Position numbers and translations under genes: made by a program. The notes beneath the pieces were generated by a model that saw nothing but the letters and a program-made list of their open reading frames with translations, was not told where the DNA came from and made no database searches. From a virus: 64,000 bases of DNA. Within the stretch, counting starts at the first letter, position 1. Every line of letters starts with the position of its first letter. The stretch is from positions 1 to 64,000 of the IMG/VR virus record IMGVR_UViG_3300026132_000002. One strand, given 5' to 3'. Positions 58,872 to 64,000 of this stretch are shown here, piece after piece.

Positions 58872-59512
58872 CAGTCCAACTCCATGAGTGCCTGCCACGC
58901 AACAGGGGCAACCTCTGCACAGTACGTGGCAATCTGCTCGGCATAAGCTCCCGTTTCCTTCTGGGCGTGGGAGTCAAGACGCTGCTTGCAAATACGGGCG
59001 TAGGCGTACAACGAGCCGGTTTCCACAAATTCCGTGTACATGGCTTGGGGGAGCAGCATCCGCGCCTGTTCCCGGCACACCCCCTGTTCCAAGAAGGCTT
59101 GATATAGCTGAACGCTCGCCCGGTAGAACTCTTCCACCTCCCTTGTAATGTACCTTTGGTAGTCCACCGGCTCATCACTGGACCCCTGCTTGACATTTTC
59201 CGCCTGTTTACGCCACACCTCCGGCACGAAGAACTCAGGGGTGTGATCAACATAGCGCCGTGATTCCTCATTGCGAAGCAACCCCACGGTGCTTTTGTAC
59301 CATTGCCGGGCTATGAAGATCGGCATCCTGATCCGGAACTGGAGCATCACATGCCCAAAGGGAGTCCAGTGATGATGGCGAGCCAGAAAACGGATAAGTT
59401 TCGCATCGGCATCACTGAATACCTTGGATTCCTTAGCCATAGAGACCCGCGCCGCGTTTACCACCATCAGGTCGTTCCCCATAGAATTGATCAGTTGCAC
59501 ATCCTCTTTCAT
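58871..59512 (-). CDS. thyX: Thymidylate synthase ThyX (variant motif)
   Basis: 213-aa flavin-dependent thymidylate synthase. The N-terminal HHHWTPFGHV and the ThyX segment IARQWYKSTVGLLRNEESRRY (R69 onward) place it in the phage ThyX branch, in which the classical RHRxxSxNExSxRY motif is changed. Here the second element reads KSTVG where the branch usually has KHxVG. It makes dTMP for phage DNA synthesis using FAD and methylene-THF. AGGAG precedes the ATG. Confidence 0.8.
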   Translation of the reverse strand: MKEDVQLINSMGNDLMVVNAARVSMAKESKVFSDADAKLIRFLARHHHWTPFGHVMLQFRIRMPIFIARQWYKSTVGLLRNEESRRYVDHTPEFFVPEVWRKQAENVKQGSSDEPVDYQRYITREVEEFYRASVQLYQAFLEQGVCREQARMLLPQAMYTEFVETGSLYAYARICKQRLDSHAQKETGAYAEQIATYCAEVAPVAWQALMELD

Positions 59513-59515
59513 GTA

Positions 59516-59719
59516 TCACTCCTGCAGCATTCGCCGAGCACGGCTCAAGGTATTACGGATATTGCGTACATTGGAATCACGGGTGCCATCCAGTACGAGT
59601 CGGGCGGTGCGGTCTTCTTTGGAAATCTCATAGATATAATGCTTGCCATGACGCAAAAACCGCATGTCTATTCCTTCCTTCGCTAACACCTTCTGGATTG
59701 GCCGGTGTGGTTTGAACAT
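59516..59719 (-). CDS. Small basic protein, HicA-like pattern
   Basis: 67-aa basic protein (GIDMRFLRHGKHYIYEI, then LDGTRDSNVRNIRNTLSRAR). The HGKHYIYE strand with following basic helix is somewhat like HicA-type dsRNA-binding toxins, but no partner antitoxin is visible and the match is weak. ATG 59719 overlaps the previous stop (TAATG). Possibly a nucleic acid-binding regulator. Confidence 0.4.
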   Translation of the reverse strand: MFKPHRPIQKVLAKEGIDMRFLRHGKHYIYEISKEDRTARLVLDGTRDSNVRNIRNTLSRARRMLQE

Positions 59720-59952
59720 TACTTCGATCCTCCATTCGGGAACTTGTGTAGTGAATCTTTCCATTTGCGACACGGAAAGCCGGTAAAATAACGCAATAGC
59801 GGCCCGTGCTGCGAGACCCATCCCTCTCCTTTCTTGGCGGCATGGGGTTTATCAGCGAAAAAGGATACCGCACCGTCCGGTTCCGTAGCAACCCATTGGG
59901 TGCCTTCCGGTACAGCGAGTTTTACCGTGTAGGAGGGAAGTTTCTTGGGCAT
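59719..59952 (-). CDS. Small hypothetical protein
   Basis: Unrecognised 77-aa protein (GTQWVATEPDGAVSFFADKP). ATG 59952 has AAAGGAG five bases upstream; a GTG two codons earlier overlaps that site. A GC-rich hairpin (59972-59990) sits right before the ribosome site. No motif. Confidence 0.45.
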   Translation of the reverse strand: MPKKLPSYTVKLAVPEGTQWVATEPDGAVSFFADKPHAAKKGEGWVSQHGPLLRYFTGFPCRKWKDSLHKFPNGGSK

Positions 59953-59971
59953 TGGCACTCCTTTGGACCCA

Positions 59972-59990
59972 GAGGGCGCGTAGCGCCCTC
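59972..59990 (-). other. GC-rich hairpin before ribosome site
   Basis: GAGGGCGC and GCGCCCTC (8 bp) with a three-base loop lie immediately upstream of AAAGGAG for the gene starting at 59952. No T run, so not a terminator. It could be a processing or message-stability element. Confidence 0.5.
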
Positions 59991-60002
59991 ACCCTTTCCC
60001 GG

Positions 60003-60245
60003 CTACCGTGCGCGAAGCGCCCGCTTGACGAGCTTCTTGCGCCGCTTGAACGAATCCACGTCCAGCCGGTAGGAATTGGTAATCGGACGCAACCCATAGG
60101 GGTCCTTCTCGGTCACCAGCGACGGCACCGACACCAGATGGATGCCTGCCGGGGGATGCTCCTCATCGGTGATCTGCCATGCATGATAATTAGTCGCGCC
60201 GATACGCGCCGCCCGTCCTGCTTCCTTGGCTTTCCTGCCTCTCAC
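60003..60245 (-). CDS. Small basic hypothetical protein
   Basis: Unrecognised 80-aa basic protein (KAKEAGRAARIGATNYHAWQ, then RRKKLVKRALRAR). GTG 60245 is chosen because AGGAGG lies six bases upstream, while the longer ATG start would overlap its promoter. High Arg/Lys content suggests nucleic acid contact. First gene of its transcript. Confidence 0.5.
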   Translation of the reverse strand: MRGRKAKEAGRAARIGATNYHAWQITDEEHPPAGIHLVSVPSLVTEKDPYGLRPITNSYRLDVDSFKRRKKLVKRALRAR

Positions 60246-60277
60246 ACTGCGCCTCCTTGCGCGATAGTGACACTGGC

Positions 60278-60286
60278 AGTATAGCA
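60278..60286 (-). promoter_or_regulatory. Extended -10 promoter
   Basis: Minus-strand TGCTATACT, identical to the element before the replication operon at 348-356. It is 33 bases upstream of GTG 60245 and its AGGAGG. No clear -35 motif. Confidence 0.6.
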
Positions 60287-60312
60287 TGTTTTGTCAGGGA
60301 CGCGGGCTAGGT

Positions 60313-60468
60313 CTAGAAGCGCCAATCCAGTTGCAGGCCGACCTTGAGAAAGCCCAGATGCAGCCCGGTGAAAAGCCCATTGCGGGGAATGTGGGAAATA
60401 CGCAGGCCAAGGGAAAAATCATGCCAGTCCCACACGGTCCACGGGGTAAGGGAAGGATTAGTTTTCAT
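60313..60468 (-). CDS. Small aromatic-rich protein
   Basis: 51-aa protein (SLTPWTVWDWHDFSLGLRIS, then TGLHLGFLKVGLQLDWRF). GGAAGA lies just before ATG 60468, which starts inside the end of the 30-aa gene. Not detected by a 60-aa size limit but coding-like. Unrecognised. Confidence 0.5.
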   Translation of the reverse strand: MKTNPSLTPWTVWDWHDFSLGLRISHIPRNGLFTGLHLGFLKVGLQLDWRF

Positions 60469-60550
60469 CTTCTTCCTTCAGGCCAAGAGGATTGAGAAGG
60501 TGGGACAGCAGGAACAGCACGACACCTCCAAGGATGAGCCATTTCTTCAT
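60458..60550 (-). CDS. Very small membrane protein
   Basis: 30-aa peptide with one hydrophobic helix (WLILGGVVLFLLSHLL) and an acidic tail. ATG 60550 overlaps the stop of the 92-aa gene (ATGA). Could be a small phage membrane peptide. Confidence 0.4.
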   Translation of the reverse strand: MKKWLILGGVVLFLLSHLLNPLGLKEEDEN

Positions 60551-60825
60551 GAGGAATTGCCACCGCACTCGGCGCATTCGCCGGACTCATACACGCTCGG
60601 CCTGCCACACTCGCAGGTCAGGCTGCGCATATCGGCACCGCGCGGGCGTGCCATCAAGGCCCGGGCTGTCTCTCTAGCTGCGGGGAGAGCCGCGCACCAT
60701 GTGCGCCACATCATTCGCAGGGTGGGATCGATATACTCCCCGGCCCATAGCCCGTCTGCATAGCGGGTGAAGTTGCGGTAGCCCTGCTGGTAAGCGTGAG
60801 CTTCAAAACGGTTAACTTCAGTCAT
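60547..60825 (-). CDS. Hypothetical protein with C-terminal zinc ribbon
   Basis: 92-aa protein ending in a ribbon CECGRPSVYESGECAECGG (C..C and C..C pairs), likely zinc-binding. The N-terminal half is helical (YADGLWAGEYIDPTLRMMWR). AGGGGA precedes the ATG, which overlaps the previous stop. May bind nucleic acid or protein. Confidence 0.5.
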   Translation of the reverse strand: MTEVNRFEAHAYQQGYRNFTRYADGLWAGEYIDPTLRMMWRTWCAALPAARETARALMARPRGADMRSLTCECGRPSVYESGECAECGGNSS

Positions 60826-60992
60826 GGTTCTTTCCCCTGAGCAGCGTTGTTCTGCTGCGCACTTCGTGTCTTGCGATACGGCCCGACTTCAACCTTGATC
60901 GGCTTACCGGGGGTCATATCGCGCAGGAAGCCAGACAGGCGCTCGATCATGCGCTCGCGGTTTTCTTTTGGGATGATGAAGATTTGGGTCAT
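60822..60992 (-). CDS. Short NinB-like N-terminal fragment
   Basis: 56-aa protein whose end KPIKVEVGPYRKTRSAQQN matches the N-terminal beta region of NinB/recombination proteins (KPIVVTIQ...RSLDQN) but stops there. The rest of NinB is absent in all frames that I checked. Either a truncated relic or an independent small protein. ATG 60992 follows the previous stop. Confidence 0.35.
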   Translation of the reverse strand: MTQIFIIPKENRERMIERLSGFLRDMTPGKPIKVEVGPYRKTRSAQQNNAAQGKEP

Positions 60993-60993
60993 C

Positions 60994-61230
60994 TTAGTTG
61001 TGTTCCATCTGTCCCTTGGCATTCAACTGAACGCCAGCGCGTCTAGCCGAATATTTGTGTACGCTGGGGAAAAATGTTACGGTTCCAACTTCAGAAACGT
61101 AAAATAAATTACCCCCCGAAACCCGCTCTCCGCCTGAATGACATATGTACGCTTCAAATAGAAATTCACCGTCCGTATCAAACCGCACAAAAAACCCTTC
61201 TTCGCAATCCTTTTCTTTCCATACTTTCAT
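60994..61230 (-). CDS. Hypothetical protein
   Basis: Unrecognised 78-aa protein with strand-rich sequence (EGFFVRFDTDGEFLFEAYI, GGNLFYVSEVGTVTFFP). GGAG lies eight bases before ATG 61230. No functional motif. Confidence 0.45.
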   Translation of the reverse strand: MKVWKEKDCEEGFFVRFDTDGEFLFEAYICHSGGERVSGGNLFYVSEVGTVTFFPSVHKYSARRAGVQLNAKGQMEHN

Positions 61231-61254
61231 GTCTATATCTCCTTTATGGCCGGA

Positions 61255-61326
61255 CTCGAAATTTCCTCAGATTGATCGAGATTTTATCAGTAATCGCCAT
61301 TTTCCGGCCTTTCGCTCGAAATTTCC
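61255..61326. repeat. Direct repeats 60 bp apart
   Basis: CTCGAAATTTCC occurs at 61255-61266 and 61315-61326, with similar flanks (GGCC before, CAGA-TG after). The second copy lies inside the 43-aa gene. Exactly 60 bp spacing. Confidence 0.8.
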
Positions 61327-61398
61327 CCAGAATGTTCCACCTGCCCGGATCAGGGACAAGCCGATGATGCCAATACCAACCCAGAAGCTTGCGTTCAT
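61267..61398 (-). CDS. Very small membrane protein
   Basis: 43-aa protein with one hydrophobic helix (FWVGIGIIGLSLI) and a basic C-terminus. ATG 61398 overlaps the previous stop (ATGA) with GAGGGG upstream. Unrecognised. Confidence 0.45.
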   Translation of the reverse strand: MNASFWVGIGIIGLSLIRAGGTFWGNFERKAGKWRLLIKSRSI

Positions 61399-61979
61399 GT
61401 GCCCCTCACTGAATCGTTGTAGGTGGGAACTATTGTGTCCCCGCGCACCACGACCTTGAGAATCCGGTGGGGCGGGTAATGCTCCATGCAGCCGGGGACC
61501 TTGTGGCGATAGCCGGTGCGGATGATCGCGGCGGCGTGTTCGGTCCCCTTCGCGCCTGAAATAACGTTGTAGCTATACACGCGCCCATCATCCAGATACA
61601 CCGCCACGCTGGCCGCAGGTTCGGGGTCGGCGTTCTCCGGGAGCATCGCGTCACGGGCCACATCCGCCGTCACCGGCTCAAAACGAACGGCCCCGTTGCC
61701 AAGGACGCGTGTTTCAACAGTGTGAAACAGCCGCTGCGGGGAATCTGCGGGCGCTTTATCCTCACAATTGGCGAAGCGCAGCTTCTCAAACCATTGCTCG
61801 ATCTGCGGATTGTGCTTACCCACTGACGCTACACCGAGGTAACTCTCTTCGCCCCACCATCCCGAGAAGGAAAGCTCACCGGGCTTGTATTCAATGACCA
61901 GCAGGTGCCTTTTGTCCAGATAAAATTCCAGTCCCACACCGGAATCCCCGTCGCATGCAACCACTTTCAGCTTTCTCAT
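61395..61979 (-). CDS. Hypothetical protein, accessory operon
   Basis: Unrecognised 194-aa protein (VGLEFYLDKRHLLVIEYKPG start, FTVETRVLG-like middle strands, YPPHRILKVVVRGD end). I use ATG 61979 with GGAG eight bases before; the longer frame start overlaps a 34-aa gene. No Cys/His cluster or catalytic pattern seen. Confidence 0.45.
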   Translation of the reverse strand: MRKLKVVACDGDSGVGLEFYLDKRHLLVIEYKPGELSFSGWWGEESYLGVASVGKHNPQIEQWFEKLRFANCEDKAPADSPQRLFHTVETRVLGNGAVRFEPVTADVARDAMLPENADPEPAASVAVYLDDGRVYSYNVISGAKGTEHAAAIIRTGYRHKVPGCMEHYPPHRILKVVVRGDTIVPTYNDSVRGT

Positions 61980-61983
61980 CAGC

Positions 61984-62088
61984 TTATCTCCAAAAGGTAC
62001 CGCCCAGCTTCCTCCATACCCACACCGCCGGAAGAAGTACGCCATACACCAACAGGAGCTTGGCCCCATCAATAATTTTCTGCAACAT
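61984..62088 (-). CDS. Very small membrane protein
   Basis: 34-aa peptide (KIIDGAKLLLVYGVLLPAVW) with one membrane helix, TAGGAG upstream of ATG 62088. Just before the 194-aa gene. Probable but unconfirmed. Confidence 0.4.
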   Translation of the reverse strand: MLQKIIDGAKLLLVYGVLLPAVWVWRKLGGTFWR

Positions 62089-62135
62089 GCTCTTAAAGTC
62101 TCCTAAATGGGGTTTAGACGCTCTTAAGGTATGAT

Positions 62136-62393
62136 TTATAAATCAGTACCCCTCACATCCCCCGTTTCACAGCCCGGGTGTGGAATCTGGTGCATATGCA
62201 CCCACCCGTTCGGCACATAATGGCCGTGACCATCCTTGGTCACGATTTGATGGCCCCTCGGGGTCACGGCCAGCCACTCCGGCTCATCGATGTAGACCTT
62301 GACTTTACGCCCCCGGCTGATAAAAACATACACCCGGCGCTTTTCAGTGGAAATGTCCCGCCAGTCATGATCGGTTCGGGGATGGCGCGGCAT
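62136..62393 (-). CDS. Hypothetical protein after extended -10
   Basis: Unrecognised 85-aa protein (STEKRRVYVFISRGRKVKVYI, then WLAVTPRGHQIVTKDGHG). I use ATG 62393 with GAGGA four bases upstream since the next upstream ATG (62414) would leave almost no leader after the promoter at 62426-62434. Confidence 0.5.
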   Translation of the reverse strand: MPRHPRTDHDWRDISTEKRRVYVFISRGRKVKVYIDEPEWLAVTPRGHQIVTKDGHGHYVPNGWVHMHQIPHPGCETGDVRGTDL

Positions 62394-62425
62394 GGGGTCC
62401 TCATTAGCAGTCATGGTTACCGGGC

Positions 62426-62434
62426 ATTATAGCA
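62426..62434 (-). promoter_or_regulatory. Extended -10 promoter, best match
   Basis: Minus-strand TGCTATAAT, perfect extended -10. TTGATT lies 19 bases upstream as a possible -35. The start point would be near 62419, so ATG 62393 has a short leader. Follows the terminator of the amidotransferase unit. Confidence 0.7.
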
Positions 62435-62509
62435 TGGGGCTACTAAATATAATCAAAAACACTTTTTTCAGTGGTCGTTTGTGGAGCGGACCAAGACAGG
62501 GACCCACAT

Positions 62510-62571
62510 AAAAAAATGCGCGTCGGCCCCACCCCCTACCCCCTACGGGATAAAGAATGGAACCGACGCGC
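62510..62571 (-). terminator. Terminator of amidotransferase unit
   Basis: GCGCGTCGG (62518-62526) pairs with CCGACGCGC (62563-62571) over 9 bp with a 36-base loop; on the minus strand a run of seven T follows at 62510-62516. It lies 11 bases past the amidotransferase stop. Confidence 0.85.
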
Positions 62572-62581
62572 TACCGGAGAA

Positions 62582-63391
62582 TTAGTACTTGGCTGGTGCC
62601 TGCTTGGTGCGAGTACGTTTATTCTTCCGCTTGTCCCGCTTGCGACTGGTGCGCGTGGATTGCATGCGTTCGGTTTTCACCTTGGCCGCTTTCGTGCCGC
62701 CCTGTTCCCATCGCACATTGCCGTTTGCATCCTTGCGGAATCCAGAATCGCTAAATGATGTCATGGACCAATCGCCGGACCACACTGCCGCTTCGTGCTC
62801 ATCGACGGTTACAGGGGACGTGTAAAGCGCCTCGGGCATATGCGAATACCAGCATCCGCCATGCCTATATCCGGACTGGTCCGTGTCCACCTTGAAGGAT
62901 CGCTCAGGGTCACGATGAATGAACACCAGCCGCGAGTACCCCACCATGCGACGCAGGGCCATGCGGAATCGCTTATCCGTGAGCGGGTCCGCTAGATCGC
63001 TTTGCTTGTACGCGGCGGACATATACCCGACCCACTCCGCAAACCGCGCGGTATCGGATTTGTCTGTACCCGCTAGTGCCGCGAACGTGCCCATGACGCC
63101 GTTATGCATCACTAGCCAATCCTGATTGATCCGAAATGGATGTACGTTAGCGAGGTCCAGACTGCCATGCGTCGCAATGCGCATATGCAAGTAGCGCGGG
63201 GTATCGGCAGGCAGTGAACAGGCAAAGTCCAGTAGCTTAAATTGCTTCTTGTCACTGAACGCCCGCGCGGTAACCCGCTTTCCTTTGTCCCAATAGACAA
63301 GACCCACTCCGTCGGAATTATAAAACTGCTCTTCGTACACAATGCCCGCGTCAAACTCAACGCCTGTAGGTGCTTCTATGATGATGCACAT
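62582..63391 (-). CDS. Class II glutamine amidotransferase-like protein
   Basis: 269-aa Ntn-hydrolase. The start MCIIIEAPTG leaves Cys2 as the N-terminal nucleophile after Met removal, as in class II amidotransferases; YNSDGVGLVYWD, RIATHGS and MHNGVMG are the matching family motifs (conserved NG and H/R/D positions). The C-terminal tail is Lys/Arg-rich (TSRKRDKRKNKRTRTK). It would release ammonia from glutamine to a partner ligase; the adjacent amidoligase-like gene is the obvious partner. GGAGG eight bases before the ATG. Confidence 0.75.
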   Translation of the reverse strand: MCIIIEAPTGVEFDAGIVYEEQFYNSDGVGLVYWDKGKRVTARAFSDKKQFKLLDFACSLPADTPRYLHMRIATHGSLDLANVHPFRINQDWLVMHNGVMGTFAALAGTDKSDTARFAEWVGYMSAAYKQSDLADPLTDKRFRMALRRMVGYSRLVFIHRDPERSFKVDTDQSGYRHGGCWYSHMPEALYTSPVTVDEHEAAVWSGDWSMTSFSDSGFRKDANGNVRWEQGGTKAAKVKTERMQSTRTSRKRDKRKNKRTRTKQAPAKY

Positions 63392-63406
63392 AATGGAATC
63401 CTCCGA

Positions 63407-64000
63407 TTAGATAAAGAGAGTGCGGGCGGCGGCATCGGAAATAACACCGTACCGTTTTGCGTAACGCTTGCCCGTATCGAATATGTGGAGACCTTCCGCT
63501 ACCTGATCCGCAATAGATTGTGTAGACAGTCGGAAGGTCTTAGCGCGTTCGATCATGCCGAGCACAAACACAAACTGCCGCATGAGCAAAACCGCATTAT
63601 CGAAAGAGCGCGGGAACCTCAATTCGACGGTGCCTTGATGATGCAGTCGGATGGCTGCGTATTTTTCCGTAGGCTGGCATAAAGAACCCTCGGGCTGCCT
63701 TTGGGTTTTCCAGTTAGACCAGTACTTGCCAAAATGCACCGCCGTCTGTGGGTAGCGTATCGCTCCAAATGAACAATACGTGCCGTCATCCTGCCGCATA
63801 ACGCGAGTACGGGTAAAAGCACGCATGGTCCAGCACAAACGTATCAGTCGCGCGAGGTGCAGCGGTGACGTGATCAGGTCGGATATGTGCATATGGAGCC
63901 CGTAATCCTCACCCGGCTCGTCTGCGTAACGCTCAATCCAGTCAAAGAAAGCACCAAACAGCTCGGGGTGGTCATACATTGACAATGGCGACGTGATGAC
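63407..64000 (-). CDS. Amidoligase-like protein, partial at window edge
   Basis: At least 197 residues of a protein whose frame stays open to the window end; the start is outside. The pattern DYGLHMHISDLITSPLHLAR (glycine-His-x-His strand), then TVELRFPRSFDN with LLMRQFVFVL (E-R-F near C-terminal) matches the amidoligase family (COOH-NH2 ligases of the glutamine-synthetase-like fold). It is 15 bases from a class II amidotransferase, a pairing known for this family in phages and bacteria. The product is probably an amide or peptide-like modification; target unknown. Confidence 0.55.
   Translation of the reverse strand, partial: VITSPLSMYDHPELFGAFFDWIERYADEPGEDYGLHMHISDLITSPLHLARLIRLCWTMRAFTRTRVMRQDDGTYCSFGAIRYPQTAVHFGKYWSNWKTQRQPEGSLCQPTEKYAAIRLHHQGTVELRFPRSFDNAVLLMRQFVFVLGMIERAKTFRLSTQSIADQVAEGLHIFDTGKRYAKRYGVISDAAARTLFI

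Noticed and set aside
58888-59148. Plus-strand ORF over ThyX
   Set aside because: Antisense to a recognised enzyme; no supporting signals.
59516-59719. HicA toxin-antitoxin locus
   Set aside because: Only a weak HicA-like pattern and no HicB-like neighbour, so a toxin system is not supported.
1-64000. CRISPR array, integrase, transposase or rRNA/tRNA genes
   Set aside because: No spaced direct repeats of the array type, no recombinase motifs and no gaps long enough with tRNA-like folds were seen.

Overview
The window is part of the genome of a large tailed bacteriophage with a contractile tail (myovirus type). Evidence for this is a terminase, portal, prohead protease and major capsid, a tail sheath, tube, tape measure, baseplate J, gp25-like wedge and spike, and a T4-like recombination and replication set. 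A two-component spanin pair, a T4-type lysozyme and a membrane-anchored transglycosylase point to a Gram-negative host. I see no integrase, attachment site or lysogeny repressor block, so a lytic lifestyle is likely. I cannot name the host. The right-hand gene is cut by the window edge, and no DNA polymerase is present, so the genome continues outside.

Layout. (1) 43-276 (-): a divergent small Cys-rich gene. (2) 389-11561 (+): a tightly overlapping replication/recombination operon: UvsY-like mediator, gp32-like ssDNA-binding protein, RecA/UvsX recombinase, RuvC-like resolvase, gp47/gp46-like nuclease, DnaB-type helicase, SNF2-type helicase and DnaG-type primase. It has an extended -10 promoter at its head and a long RNA stem after the ssDNA-binding gene. 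(3) 11518-51399 (-): one long late region read right to left. It holds terminase ATPase, sulfotransferase-like protein, terminase nuclease, portal, a 996-aa three-domain glycosyltransferase, protease, scaffold-like protein, capsid, neck, sheath, tube, chaperones, tape measure, hub, spike, baseplate and fibres, and ends in a lysis cassette (coiled-coil membrane protein, DUF1003 protein, i-spanin, o-spanin). Terminators lie after the capsid gene and after a small Ig-like protein gene. (4) 51464-52700 (+): lysozyme, an unknown protein and an HTH protein with its own operator-like promoter. (5) 52698-64000 (-): an accessory/early region of many small ATGA-coupled genes with nucleotide metabolism (dNMP kinase, ThyX, DUF1643), a DnaQ-like exonuclease, a transglycosylase, a zincin-like protein, a second sulfotransferase-like protein and, at the right edge, a class II glutamine amidotransferase next to a partial amidoligase-like gene.

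How it fits together. The left operon would drive recombination-dependent replication, and the late operon builds the particle and ends in lysis genes. The most unusual content is biosynthetic. A trimodular glycosyltransferase sits between portal and protease, a sulfotransferase-like ORF separates the two catalytic halves of the large terminase, a second sulfotransferase-like gene lies in the accessory region, and an amidotransferase/amidoligase pair sits at the right edge. Together these suggest chemical modification of virion, nucleic acid or host envelope. That reading is inference from families and position. Motif assignments were made by eye; no search was run.
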